The notes: generated by a model from the letters alone, not told the origin. A stretch of 64,000 bases of DNA from Erythroxylum novogranatense (GCA_029891385.1 CM057228.1:68649523-68713522); one strand, 5' to 3'. Shown: positions 47,770 through 60,716, counted from the first letter of the stretch. Translations and numbers: made by a program.

Positions 47770-49405
47770 CTAAGGAAGGATATCTGCAGGAGAAACTATT
47801 TTATTTTTTGGTACCCAAATTTTCTTGGGTCCTTTATGGTTAGTAGTATGCATATGATGAGTTCTTTGATGCATATAACTAGAACGTTGATTAAAACGAG
47901 ATTTATTATGGTTTCTATTTTGAAAGAAAGGTTTTTTATGAGACTGAGTCTTGTTACCTGTAAATCCTAATCCGGTTTTATCACTCGGATGTCTACATTT
48001 TCCAAGCATCTCATTCATTTTCTTAGTGCTCTCTGTGAAAGTAGCTAAATCAGCTGACAGATTCTTAATCCTTAGTTTAAGCTGATTAATCTCTTCTGAT
48101 CTGTCTATGACTTTATTTTTCTCCTCTAATTGTTTCTTTAGACAGATATTTTCTCTCTCTATTACTTCCGTATGTCTAATATTTTCTGCATACATTTTCT
48201 TTAACAGTTTGTACTGTTTCAGAATAGCATGAGAATCTTCTAACAATTCTGAGTAGGCATCATGCAAATTATCGTAGTCAGATTTTACCTCCTCATCACT
48301 ATCTTCCTCTGCTACAAGGCAGATGTTTGCATGTTCGCACGACTCGAACTCATGTCCGATTCGATGAATCTAGGTCCTCCCACGTTGCCATCATGCTTTT
48401 CTTGCCTTCTCTACTCTTCTTTGGTTTCTTCTTAAGAGTAGGACATTCGGACTTGTAGTGTCCAGGCTGATTGCACTCGTAGCAAATGACAGATGACTTC
48501 TCTGGTTTGGCTTCATCTTTTCCATTCTTCTTGAAAGTCTGATTCCCTTTGGACTTCTTCTTCCACATATGTCTTATCTTTCTGGAGATGAAAGATAATT
48601 CGTCATCTTCATCACTTGACTCTGGTTCTGATTGGTTGGAGTCGTCATCCTTTGATTCTTCAATCTTTAATGCTTTTGATGACTTCCTCCTTCTTTGAGT
48701 CTTGTGATTCTTATTTTCGACCTTCAGCGCTATCGACATATCCCGTTTGGGCTTGTCTTCAGCATCGAGCTCAACTTCATGAATCTTCAAGGATCCAAGC
48801 AACTCGTCAAGTTTTAGCACGCTCAAATCTTTGGCTTCTTGCATCGCAGTAACTTTAGGTCTCCACCTCTTTGGAAGACTTCTTAAGATCTTTTGAACAT
48901 GGTCTTGATTGTTGTACGTTCTTCCAAGAGCTTTCAATCCATTGAAAATTGTTTGAAATCTTTCAAACATTTGATCAATAGAATCTTCATCTTTCATCCT
49001 GAAAAGTTCATACTGGTGCACAAGAATACTTATCTTGGATTCTTTAACTTGGCTTGTGCCTTCGTGAGCAATGGACAATGTGTCCCACATCTCCTTTGCG
49101 GTGTCGCATCCGTGGACTTTGTAATACTCGCTCCTACTTAGGGCACAGGTCAAGAAGAACTTCGCCTTTGAGTTCAGTTGTATTCTCGCCTTTTAATCAG
49201 CCGTCCATCTGATTCTTGGAATAGAATTGCCATCTTCATCTACTGGTGTATAAGGTCCGTTCTCTATCACTTCCCAAAGGTCGACATGAGTAGATTCTAT
49301 GAATAGCCGCATCCTATCTTTCCAGTAATGATAATCCTCTCTGTTGAATGCTGGAGGTCTAGTGATTGAGGCTCCTTCTGCGATGTATACATGTGATTCC
49401 GCCAT
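47770..49405 (-). pseudogene. Sirevirus gag (element S)
   Basis: Starts ATG at 49405 (MAESHVYIAEGAS), 44 bases inside the primer-binding site, with the family N-terminus RPPAFNREDYHYWKDRM. A TAA at 49193-49195 interrupts the frame, which then continues unchanged to 48350. The middle has CDTAKEMWDTLSIAHEG and the knuckle CYECNQPGHYKSEC (near 48442-48484). At 48350-48365 the frame shifts; an acidic segment (VAEEDSDEEVKSDYDN) leads to the last 165-codon frame (48267-47770), which has a coiled-coil-like stretch and a basic Asn/His-rich end. The shift lies at two CG dinucleotides where CTG would restore the frame. Confidence 0.9.
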
Positions 49406-49448
49406 TATCTTTGATCCACACTTTGCTAAAGTGATCCTTGGATACCTC

Positions 49449-49462
49449 GCTCTGATACCAAT
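49449..49462 (-). other. Primer-binding site of S
   Basis: On the minus strand ATTGGTATCAGAGC, complementary to initiator tRNA-Met, directly next to the 5' LTR. Confidence 0.92.
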
Positions 49463-50675
49463 TGAAGTGAATCACACGTTAATACAATACTTAGGAAATG
49501 ATATACGAATACACGAGAAGGGGGGGTTGAATTGTGTATTCCCCTTTTTGAAAAATCTTTCAAAACTGTTTGTTAGAAATAAAATTCTTTACAGAACTTC
49601 CGATAGATTCTAATTAATCAAAACTTTTGAAAACTTTGTTTATGAATTAAGTACTGATAAAACTTGAATCTAAAATAGAGATAAAGTGAGAATAGTTGAC
49701 ACAACGATTTATCCTGGTTCACCCCAAACAGTGGGCTACGTCCAGTCCTCAGAGTTCCTTCTGAGATTTTCACTATCTCTTCAACTTTACAAGTATTCTT
49801 CATGAGTCTCTTGTGTCTCTACAACCAGTATTCTTTCACGCTTAGCCTCTGCAGGCTATCTGTTCTACTTTCTCACAGATAAGTGTTTGAACACTTGTTA
49901 CAGTAAAAAATAGCTCTCGACTAATTTGCACAGAATGCTCTTTACAATCACGTAGATGTTATTCAACTAATTTTTCAACTTGACTAACTTTGCAATCTTC
50001 TACTTCAACTTGTATTTATAGCCTTCGTCTCCAACTTCTTCTTGATTCTTGTTTCTTGAATCTTTAAAGAAACGGTTAATCAGTTGAGTTATGTAACTAA
50101 CTCGAACTGACTCCTTCTTCTTCTTTTCAATTCGTGACTGCTTTTCTCTCGCTCTATATTTTATAAATCTATGTTTTCGCTCTGCGTCTTTTTTTCTATT
50201 TACGCTGCGTCGCTTTTTTTGAATCTTAAATCGCAGACCGCTTTTACTTTTAAATCGCTTTACTTAGCGCCCGCTTCTCAAGGCCTGCTTTTATTTCTTT
50301 ATGCTCGCTTTACATAACGTCTGCGTCTGCGTCTGCATTTCTTCATCTATGTTCTTTGTCTGTATGACTTCGTCTATTTGACTTTGTCTATAGGACTTCG
50401 TCTGTATGACTTCGTTTGTATGACTTCGTCTGTTTGACTTTGTCTGTAGGACTTCTTCTGTATGACTTCGTCTGTTTGATTTTGTCTATAGGACTTCGTA
50501 TGTATGAATTCGTCTGTTTGACTTTGTCTGTAGGACTTCATCTGTATAACTTCGTCTGTTTGATTTTGTCTGTAGGACTTCGTCTGTATGACTTTGTCTT
50601 TTTTGCTTTTCTTTTTATTGATTCTCTTTGTTATACATCAAAATCATATATAAGTAAAGTCATTTGGACTTAACA
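49463..50675 (-). repeat. 5' LTR of S (right on + strand)
   Basis: 1213 bases, on + TGAAGTGAATCAC to GGACTTAACA. The array at 50340-50612 carries more copies of the ~42-base ACTTCGTCTG..ACTTTGTCTG unit than the left LTR. The frame at 50416-50673 is a translation of this array, not a gene. Confidence 0.93.
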
Positions 50676-50680
50676 AGTAC

Positions 50681-53428
50681 TATCAAGGTGAATACCCTAT
50701 CATGGATTGGTTGAAGAAATAAAGAGATAAGTAGTAAGAATGAGATGACAGTGTATAAGTCAAGTTGATATGACCTTAAAAAGGCCAAGCTTGCGTGTAA
50801 ATGAGATGGGACTAAAACTATGTGAAAAGAAGTACAATGATAAGTGGGAAAGGAAACAATGATAGTGATAGTGAAACAAGGACAATGATAATGAAACAAT
50901 AATAGTGGTATATGAAAAGAGTTGTCGAGTTGAGGGTAACTCACCTTTGTGAGTATACCTTGGATAGTGAAACAATTGAGCTTATGTGTGGAAATAATCG
51001 AGGAAACGATCGATGATTTATTGACTAAGTGCTAATCATAGTTCCTATAGTATAAGGGTTATAGTTTATAGTGCCTGTTCTGGAAGAAATTAAAATTTTA
51101 AATGATGTAACGTATGTGAAGAATTCAAAGAAAAAAAGAAAGACACGATTATGAAATAATTCCTCTGTTCGAGGATTGGCACAAACGGAAAAGAGTTTTG
51201 TAGAATCCTTAGTAGTATAAGCTACTAATTGGTTCCTGGATGAGATGAAATGATTTTGGTGATGTATATACCAAGTGGAAGTGTCAAAGAAATTGTTTAG
51301 TGCCTCACAGAACCTTAGTGCAAAGGATGTTCCAATCGTTCAAGTTATGCATTCAGGTTATGGCATAAACTTGGAGGCAGCAAGTATAGTTGAAATTGAT
51401 CCTTGCGAGATACTACGAACGATTAAACGATTGAAAAGCAATTATGGAAAATAGTTGGTTGATGAGAATTTCATAAACTGCATCGACAATTGTAGCAAGA
51501 AATTGAGTTAAGATGAACAGACGATTCAAGTTAATAGCGGTCATGATGGGAACAAATCGAAAATAAGTAAGTACTAAATCAAAAGTGAAATGCAGTCATG
51601 TTTCGAGAGGAGATTCAGGCATAACAAGTGGAACATACTACTAAGATTATATGCATTGTGTGTACAGTAATGTAGAGGATTCAACTACGTGAATGGATTT
51701 ATTGCAATGCGAAGAAAATCGGTCTCCATAAGATTTGATGCAAAGGGAGATCTAAATTGAAGCTAAGAAAAATTAAATGAAAAGAGAAATAGAGACAAGA
51801 AGTCCTAAGGGGAAACTGAAAATGATGTGAGGTAACGTCACCTTCATTAAGGGATCGCAAATAAAGCAATTGTAGACTCAATGAAAACAAAATTGAGTGA
51901 TGTCTGTTGAAGTTAACAATACCCCAATAGAGATATATGCATGGTAAATAAATGGTATCAATTGGAGACTATGATCATAAATGAGATGAATCATGGAGAA
52001 ATTTGACATTGATGATAAGCATATCCTTTGGAGATTGGGCAGTGTATACTGAAGTTTCACTAAGTGGTAGTGGTGCTATGATAGAAATTGTTCGAAGCTT
52101 TGGAGACCTTAGATATGCTCAGGCATTCCTATAATGCATAAATTATGTAATTACGATAACATTATTGAGTTTGAAAGGCATGCATAAATCAATACTATAC
52201 TGGTAAAGGTAGAGTGTAGTCTAAAAACAGTGAACAGACAATACTGAAGTAAATAGAAAGAATGTAGATATTGGGTTTCCAAATCTAGGACAATAAAGAG
52301 TGTAAAATGTCAAGCAGAAGATGGAGTAAACTGAGATGTTACTAGTGTATTGAAGGTTTAGATTCAGCTCTACTGGAAAGAGGTAAGAGAGTTTAAGAGG
52401 TCAGGAGTCAAAATGGTGAGTCCCATAATGAATCTGATCTTTCGAGTGAAATCAAAAGAATGATATTTGGTGATGTAATGTGTACCCGACAAAAGTGATT
52501 TGAGTAAAGGAATTGTTATAGAAGCGTAAGTAATGATCGAAGCTAGACATCCTAGTAGGAATACGCTAAAAGTGTATTTTAGCTACGAAGGATATAGGAC
52601 TCTGTGATTATATGTTCGAATTTCTTACAGTGGGGAGTGCTTAAAGGTTTTGGAATTCATAGGAATACGAGCTTGGTATATAGCTCTGAGTGACTATAGG
52701 TATAACGATGGTGATCACAATAAGGGATTGTACATTTTTGCATTAAACTGAAAAGTGCCTAATAATAGTCAAAGCCTAAACTCTATTCGAGATACTGGTG
52801 ATGAGTGAGACGAAGGAAAGTGACTGAGAAAAACTGAATGGGTTAGATGAGGTGGAACCGGATCGGACAAATGAAATATAGTAAAATGCATATACGAATA
52901 GAGTGCGTGAACACTAAAGAACAGTGAATTGTAAAAGGAGAGATGAATCGGAGCTAAGAGTCAATGAGATATATAGGCTAAATGGGTTAGGTGAATTAAC
53001 ACTGGTTATAGCAAAATAGACATAAGTGTCACTATGTTAGTACCAAAGGAAAGGGAAGTGGCAAAGACGAGATGAAGAATTTTATTGTAAGTATCACCTT
53101 GGTAAGGTGTACTCAGAATTGGCAAAAAGGGTATCAATGGAGCATGAATTAGGCTGCATGTTACTGGTGGAAAAGGCTTGATAAAACGTGATAAGTGCAT
53201 AGGGTCGGAAATAATGATCTACTATGAAATAAACTGAGATAGTTGAGATAGCCAAATACGTGACTGAACGACTCATTAAGTCTATTTATTGTGATCTTTT
53301 GGAAAATGAGTCATTGATTGATAAACTGTATGGGACATGTAGGGACATATGACCACTGATCAGTGTCTACCATATGAAACCATCGACTGAGAATTTCGCG
53401 GACGAAATTTTTATTAGGAGGGGGGAGT
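50681..53428 (+). mobile_element. Internal region of A2, 3' part (non-coding)
   Basis: Continues A2 after S. No coding-size frame. The last codons (53392-53433) read NFADEIFIRRGEL then TAA, the stop lying inside the LTR start, exactly as in A. Polypurine tract AGGAGGGGGGAG at 53417-53428. The inverted repeat AATTTCG-CGGA-CGAAATT lies at 53392-53409. Confidence 0.8.
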
Positions 53429-56400
53429 TGTAACATCTCACCCCTGACGAGAAGGGTAAAATAGTAATTTGGTCAGGGATGAGAGTTATTAGGACTGATT
53501 TGGCATTTTCATGCATACTAGTATTTTTGAACAGTGAATTTTTGCACATGGAAAATAAATGTACATGCATTCATGATATTTCCCAGTATTTGGGCCTAAA
53601 CAGAATTTTATTGTGAATAATGTGGAAATTGTGTTTGAAAAATTTATTGGAGTGAGTTTTTGTGTGTTTTATATTTTAAGGGAATTTTAAAAAAAATTTG
53701 GACTTTTTCGGAGAAAATTTCCGGACCGAATAAATCGCCACGTGGCGAATCGGTTGATTTTTGGTATCGAAAATTGCTGTCCAATGGCACTATAATATTG
53801 GGTATATTATTTTGAGATTGAAATTTGGGCCATTGGACTTGGATGGGTCAAATTTCACATTAGGGTTCTTAAAAATCCTATTACATGTTTTGTCCTTTTC
53901 TTATTTTATTTTTTTCCCACAAATGCCAAGTGTCCCACCATTTAATGGTTTTGTTTTATTCTCACCCTTTTAAACCCATTGAATTTGGCAACTTCACATG
54001 GAAGGAATGAAAAAGATGAGTTTTATTGCTTTTGGTTGAAAACATCCAAAAAACCTTCTCCACTTTGTCTCTCCATCGAATTTCTCATCTTTCTAGTTAA
54101 ATTGTTATTTCCTCCAACCTTGAGAGCCTTCCTTACATGCATACAAGCTTAAGCCCTCTTTCTTCTTTCCATGAGAACTATGCATGAGGATTAAGTAGAG
54201 GAAGTAAAATAGTTGGAGAATTGAAGAGTTGGAAGCTTTGATTAGGTAAGTGTATGGTTTAAGCTTTACTTATGTATTTCATGAATGAATTAGTAGTTAG
54301 TTACATTGATTGGAAGTTATGGTTCATTAAATATGAGTTATGATATCTTGATTTCATGAAAACTATAGTTCGAGTTGTTGGGTATAAGGTTATGTTTGTG
54401 CATGACTTGATGAAGTTAGCATGAATCATGTGTTTTTAGCTTGGTTTTAGCTTGATTTTGGATTGATGTTGATGACTACTATTGAATAGAAATTAAGAGT
54501 TAAGTGCTGCCAAATTGTGGCTATTGGTCTAAGTGAAAGTATTGATGATCTAGTGGCTGATTTCTTGTCCAATTGGTATGCTTATTGAAGTAGAATTGGA
54601 TTTGGCATGATAGGAAGTGAATGGAGTAGCAAAGCTGGAAAATTGATTTTGTACCTATTGTAATGTTTTGTTCATAACTAATTTTGTGGTTAAGCAAATG
54701 AGGTGAGGTTTGTCTTAAATTAAAATTGAGACATGTGGCTACAATTTCTGTGAAGTAAGTGCTGGCCAATTTTGATTAGAAGAGTGTTGAATCTTGCTTT
54801 GAAAGTGAAGTTTAGGTGCAGTATGAACAGTAATTCGAGCTTAATGACCTGAAACTTTGATGAGTTTTCTAGGTTGAATTAGGAGGAATTGGTGAAAATG
54901 GTCTTAATGAAAGCTGAAGCCTATCTTGTTAGTTTTCCATTGCCACTGATTTTGCAATTTTTCGATATGTACGTTGGGAGTTATGAATTGTTAACTATTG
55001 ACTGATTATGTGCATTTTGGTGAAACCTAGCCATAAGTGTAGGTTTTGTGAGTATTGTGATTGGAAGCAAATTTATAGATTTCTGTGGTTTGAATTGGCT
55101 AAATTGATATTCTGGAAAGTTGTAGAGGAAGTATTTAGCTTGAAAATGAGATATAGCATGTTAATTTTGGATATCAGAATTGGGAGTTATGAATTTTCAA
55201 AGACTGGACCTAAGTTAGGTCATTGACTAGTGATCAGGGCAGCCTCTTACAAGACAGTTTTGAGTTTGTTGAAGGTGGAATTGACTGTTAAGGCCTTATG
55301 AGAAGTGTAGTATTCTGTTTTATATTTTCATAGGTATAAAGTATGCAATTTTTTTACATCTGTGCAAAAAGTTATGCTTTTTATAACATTTCTATTCAGT
55401 TCAGGCGTTTTCAGTGGGTAGAATCATTCATTGAATTGTTTGACCTACTTACCGATTGAATTTGGTTTCATGTTGTTCATGAAAGTTGTAGGTCACATTC
55501 TGATATTTCATTTGGAATAAATCTTGTAATTTTTAGAAAAGTTAATGAGAAGTTATGGATTTTACAAAATGTTGCACTGTTTTGACAAAATGTTCCACTG
55601 TTCTAAGAGGCTTTGTGAAGGTAGTAACTTTGAGTGTATTTTTGACACCCTCAGAGGTGAAATTAGTTTTTATGTCCTTCATGAAACTTATAGAGCTCTC
55701 TTTTCTATATAAAATAGACACCAAGTTTTCCAATTTGGAGTTCGAAGCAAGGAGTTATGACTTGCGAAAGTTGGGATGTCGGCAAAAAAAAAGAATAAGG
55801 CTTCCAGTCGACTACAACCTGCACTAGTCGACTAGGACATATATTTATCCTGCACTAGCCGTCTGCAACCTCTGACTAGTCGACTAGGATGTGTATTTTT
55901 CCTTATTTTCCTTATAACTTTTCCGTCTGACGTCCGATTGACCTGATTCTCGAGGCATCGGATTCATGAAACATTGAATTTCATTTTATGAGAAATTGGG
56001 AATTTTTGGATGGGAAATTGACGTGGGACCGAGTAATGGTTCTTTGGTTACTGTTTTATTTATTTTTGGACCTATAAAGGCCCAAATTGAATAATTTCGG
56101 TGCCGTTAGATTTTTAATTTTTAGATGGAATATTTATGATGGAAATTTTGGATTAAGGCCGGGAATATCATGAACATGCATTGTACACCTTCTAATTGCT
56201 ACATGTGCAACATTAAATAGTTCTGATTGAGCAAATGGTAATATTTATATTCTGTAACTGTTATAGAGGCACCTTTGGAGCCCCGATCCACTGATGCTAC
56301 TAAGACTTCCAGGTATTAGTTCAGAAGTACAGGTGAGTAACCAAGTTGGTTCCTCAATTTCTGATTGTTTATAATTCTGTACTGATAATTCTGTAGAGAA

Positions 56401-57586
56401 TAATGGTGTTTATGTGAAAACTGATTATGACTAAAATGTTGAACCGAAGGAATGGGAATTGGGCATTGAAGTGTAAACTGGCTGTGAATGTGATAAATTG
56501 TGACTATATGAAAATCTGTATGATTGAGAATGATATGTTTGATTCTGATAAATTGGATTGGATTGCAATGTGACTTTGTGACTGTATGAGATTGTGTATA
56601 CTTTGATAAATGGGTTTTAGTGACAATGTGAATTGTGATACATTGAGCATGTTGCATTCCATATACAAATACTTAAACGGATAATAATAGTTGTGACCTG
56701 AGACGCCACTGATATTGAAAAGAGCCTTGAGCTCTAACACTGATATTGAAAAGAGCCTTGAGCTCGATCACTGAAAAAGAGCTTTGAGCTTGAAGGGAGT
56801 TAGTGCATACCCAGAGGGCTCTCCTACTCCCTAGACGCATCTACTGAATAATGTTCACTGTTTAAGTGCTCAGTCACAACACCACAATAAAATGGGAAAG
56901 TTTCACATATGCATTGCATATATATATATACTTGACTGACTACTTGAAATGGAAAAAAGGCATGAGTGCCTTATTCAATTGCGATTTCCTTTTATGTAAT
57001 GATATGGTACTTCTAACTGTGTTATTGCAAACTAAACTGTGATTGCTTGTGTGCTGTGTTATTACTGTGACGTGATTAAGTGATGCATGAATTGGGCGAA
57101 CCATCGATGATGATTCCTCACTGAGTTCGTAAAACTTACCCAAAATTTGCAAATATTTTTCAGGACTCAGAAGAATACCCCGTTAGGTTCACGGGAGTAT
57201 GTCTACAGCATTCAAATGAAGAATAGAGGTCGGGATCAGTCCACGTCTGCATTAGTGTCATCCCTCTGTATTCATAAAATTATATCCCGCAAGCTCTGTA
57301 AATTAATACTTTGTATTTATAACGGGCCCAATTTGGTTATAGATTGGTATACATTAAATGGCTATTTTAAATTATTGTTGAATGTTTGTAAGGATTAGGA
57401 ATGACTGGAATGGTATAAAAATTAACGCGGGCTCGATTGTCTATTGTTTTTTGCGTGTATGAATGTTTACAAAAAAAAAATTGATACTGAGTTTACTGAG
57501 TGATGTGGCACGCTACTCTCGCGGGGAACGAATTCGGATATCACCATCAATGTCAGGTTCGGGTCACGCGGGAGTGGGTTGTTACA
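53429..57586 (+). repeat. 3' LTR of A2
   Basis: 4158 bases, TGTAACATCTC to TGTTACA. It repeats the layout of the 5' LTR, including donor AG/GTAAGT (54247), middle exon, donor CAG/GTGAGT at 56333, acceptor TTTTTCAG/GACT ending 57163, palindromes near 55806-55888 and AT tract 56918-56930. It differs from the 5' LTR by scattered substitutions and indels at CTG/CAG, for example TACTGATAATT (56381) versus ATCGATAATT (38605). Confidence 0.93.
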
Positions 57587-57591
57587 TTCTA

Positions 57592-60016
57592 GGATCAATT
57601 TCATGCATGTGGTTCTTTGGGTTTTCCAATTTGAATCCTTTTGATTTGGGTTTTTTGATGTTGTTGAAGAAAATCAAGAAGGGCAAGAGGAGCAAGAGGA
57701 AAGGCATTATTAAAAAAGCTATAGTCAAGGATTTCAAGGTGGGTTTCACTTTTATAGTTAGGCGATAAGCTAACAAAAAGTTTCTGTCCATAAATGACAG
57801 AAATCAATTTTGCAACCACCTCATTCATATGCATTTAATGTTGTTAAGTGCTGCATTATTTTTCCTACATGCTTATATAGGATTTGTGAGATGATACATA
57901 GAAAGTTGTTTTATCACAATGATTCTTTAAAATGATGCATGATTTTGAAACCATACTTTTGGAAATAGTTTTCAAGATATAACAAGCTTTTGAAAGGCAA
58001 GTTTTCAAGAAAATGTGCCTTTATAGGCATCAAGCTTACAAGACTTTGAAACTCTATGTGTTATGTGGGTTTGTGGTAGTCTCTCATGAACCGTCACGTG
58101 CACGTTGACCCAAGTATAGGCTTCTCTCGCCTGCCCGCTGGTGGCATGGAGTTCCCTCAAGAATTCACGACTACACTGGACCATCCCTGTGTAGTGCGTC
58201 ATGTTTTGGACTTACCTAAACCATTTGATATGTTTATGTGTTCATGTTAAGTTGATCGGAGTAATGCATTCTTGATTTTGTATATACATAAATTTATGCA
58301 TTGAAAATGAACGATAATATCTTTGCTTATTACAAACTATAAAATTGTTACCCACAGGCTTCAAGCTCACCCCCACCTTTCCTCCACACAAGCAGGTGAA
58401 AAGCAAGAGATTGAGTAGTCAAGGGCCAAGGGCATCACTCTACTTTTGAAATGTTATTGTATTTCAAGCTACTTTTGAAAACAAGGCTTTAGTTGCATTT
58501 TGAGTAGTTCAGTTTTCAAGCATCTTTTGTATCTAAGATCTTTTTATTAATGTTTGAGGCTTGAAATGCCTAGTAAAACTTTGTAATAACTATGATCTTT
58601 TGGTGCTACTGGTATATGATTTTTGTTTTCTGCCTGATTCACAAGGTTTCATAAGGGGGGAAATTCGTGTACTAACTTCAAGGCAATTTTCGGGTTGATT
58701 TGGACTGATTCAGGAAAAGTTATCTTCTAGAAAGTTGTAGATCTTTTTCTTTATCTTTCCAACGGTATATAGAATAAAAATTTTGGACATTTGAGCTGAA
58801 AGTCATGCCCTTTTAATTGCTTCAGCCTTAGACTTCGTCTTAGTTTAACTTTTTACGTCTCAGTTTGACCGTCTGAGTTACTGTTCATCGTCTACTTTTT
58901 ATCATCTCAGTTACTGTTCATCGTCTTAGTTTGACTTTTTACGTCTTATTTTGACCGTCTGAGTTACTGTTCATCGCCCCGCTTTTATCGCCTCGCCATC
59001 GCTTATCGCCTTAGTTTGACTTTTAAGGCGTCTCGGTTTGCCTATCCGAGTTACTATTCATCGCCCGCTTTTATCGCCTCGCCATTCGTTCATTGTCTTA
59101 GTTTGACTTTTTGGGTCTCATTTTGATCGCCTGAGTTACTGTTCATCGCTTGTTTTTTATCGTCTCAGTTACTGTTCATCGTCTTAGTTTGACTTTTTTT
59201 GTCTTAGTTTGACCATCTCAGTTACTATTTATCCTTTCCTTCTGATCCATTTTCTACCCTTCAAACATTAGAATTGCTCTTTGAGGTCTTCATGAGAGTT
59301 GTAGATCTTGAAGTCCTCTTTGCAACCATATATAGAACACCTTAATCTGATGTCTTTAGGGAAAGTTACAGAAATTTTCCCAATCTGTATCATCTGATGA
59401 TGTCATCATCATCTCAAAATGATGTCATCATTGTCTGCTTTCTTTTCCACCCTTCAACCGTTAGAATTGGTCTTTGAGTTCTTCATGAAAGTTGTAGATC
59501 TTGAAGTCCTCTTTTAAACAAGATAAAAATGAAGTCTTTCTGAAATCGGTATCAAAAGTTATTACATTTTGACCAAGATAGGTACAATTTGATTAATAGT
59601 ATAAGTATGTTCGGTTCCTTAGGGTATAACTTCCCCATCCAACCCCCAAACGAAGTGATTCTTGAAGCAATAGATTCCTAACTTCTTGTACTATCTCTCC
59701 ATGAAAAAATTTTGCCTTTTGGAGTGCTTTTAGGAAAGATGCATTAGAATAAATGAGGGGTCGTTTGGGAGAGCATGCTTGGGGGTATGAGCACGTTTTA
59801 ACTCATTAAGTATATCTTAAGGTGTAAAACCCCGTTGGAGATGATTCTTGTTTCAACGCAAATTAAAGACTTAGAGTAACGATTTCCTTGATGAGGTCAA
59901 GTTGAGATTATGGAGTTTGATTAATGGGTCACACCACCTTTGGGAATTGTTAATCATGACCCTACAGGTCAAGGTTTAGGACTCTGGATGTTGGACTCTG
60001 GAAACGAGGTCCAACA
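57592..60016 (+). repeat. 5' LTR of gypsy element X, second part
   Basis: Continues X after A2 and ends GGTCCAACA at 60016. Acceptor-like TTACCCACAG (near 58350) and ACAAGCAG (near 58396) precede a GCTCACCCCC block shared with E (32245) and the X copy at 63170. Then come CTTTCCAACG blocks (58755, and related blocks 59280-59560), the CG-containing array (58826-59228) and an ATAACTTCCCCATCC..GATTCTTGAAGC block (59627-59675). The frames at 57463-58202 are not supported as genes. Confidence 0.8.
58826..59228 (+). repeat. Degenerate tandem array in LTR X
   Basis: Repeated GTCT(C/T)AGTTTGAC, CGTCTGAGTTACTGTTCATC and TTTTATCGTCTCAG units, about 30-40 bases per unit, near ten units. It falls just after a CTTTCCAACG..GAAAGTCATG block, the position of the family-specific arrays in E and A2. 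Confidence 0.85.
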
Positions 60017-60021
60017 TGTTA

Positions 60022-60033
60022 TGGTATCAGAGC
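60022..60033 (+). other. Primer-binding site of X
   Basis: TGGTATCAGAGC, complementary to initiator tRNA-Met, five bases after the LTR end. Confidence 0.9.
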
Positions 60034-60186
60034 GACCAGGTTTGGGTCCAAGTTTGGGACATGAAAGCTTTAATGTGTTTTTCATGATTTGAAATTATTT
60101 TATATGATTTGAACTATTTTATGTGTTTTGAAATTCGTTTTGCATAAACTAAATATTTTCAATGGTTCCTATTCAAGGAGTGAAAA

Positions 60187-60716
60187 ATGCCACCTCGAAG
60201 GAGAACTCGAGGAGCTCTAGCTCAATCTAGCTCTCGCCAAGGGAGCACAGATGAATCCTATGTCCCACAGGATGCGGGGACACATTCTTCTCCTGGTTCG
60301 AGGCACCTAGTGTGCAGCACGAGGTGCCGCCTCCTCCTCCTCCTATGTCTACAATGGATCCACAGTTCTTTCTAGCCTTTGCCCAGGTTTTCACTTATGC
60401 CTTGGGCCAAGGGTCGCAGGCTCCGGTGCTAGCTCCAGTGGTTAAGGGCGGGCAGTATGACAAGCTGCGTAAGTATGGAGCAGTGGATTTTAATGGCACC
60501 AACAATCCAGAGGATGCTGAATCATGGATGAAGAGGACAGAGAGAGTCCTGGTACAGATGAAGTGCACCGATGAAGAGAAGCTAGAGTATGCAGTTAGCT
60601 TACTGCAGGGGGATGCTCTCCACTGGTGGGAGTCAGTGCCACAGAGTCAGGTTGTGCCTCCAATGTTGACATGGAGGAATTTTGGGGAGGTGTTTAGGAA
60701 GAAGTACCTCTCTTAA
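60187..60716 (+). pseudogene. Ty3/gypsy gag, 5' part (element X)
   Basis: Starts ATG at 60187 (MPPRRRTRGALAQSSSRQGS, a typical chromovirus gag start), about 150 bases after the primer-binding site. A one-base frame change near 60299 moves to the frame that continues through PPPPPPMSTMDPQFF to KYGAVDFNGTNNPEDAESW, ERVLVQMKCTDEEKLEYAV, GDALHWWESV and WRNFGEVFRKKYLS, then TAA. These are Retrotrans_gag domain hallmarks. The break is at TTCGAGG; TTCTGAGG would restore one frame, another CTG-to-CG case. The rest of gag and all of pol are missing because unrelated LTR sequence follows at once. Confidence 0.88.

Larger units (their letters stand above)
40848..50675 (-). mobile_element. Ty1/copia Sirevirus S
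   Basis: A 9.8 kb element on the minus strand with target copies GGTAC (40843-40847) and AGTAC (50676-50680), one mismatch. Order on minus: 5' LTR, initiator-Met primer-binding site, gag with CCHC knuckle, protease, integrase, reverse transcriptase, RNase H, an additional ORF, several polypurine tracts, 3' LTR. This order, the extra 3' ORF and the multiple tracts fit Sireviruses. The genes are recognisable but have scattered stops and frame changes. Confidence 0.95.
35675..57586 (+). mobile_element. LARD-like Ty3/gypsy element A2 with nested Sirevirus S
   Basis: Complete element with five-base duplication TTCTA at 35670-35674 and 57587-57591. LTRs of 4154 and 4158 bases (TGTAACATC to TGTTACA) flank a ~3.77 kb non-coding internal region split by S. 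It is related to A (similar LTR ends, primer-binding region, GATCCCTAGTT block, pol-like tail and polypurine tract) but is clearly diverged. It inserted in an X LTR. It carries no gag or pol of its own. Confidence 0.93.

Noticed and set aside
50416..50673. Hydrophobic-looking repeat protein (FVCLTLSVGL units)
   Set aside because: Translation of the GTCTG-rich array in the 5' LTR of S; not present as such in the partner LTR.
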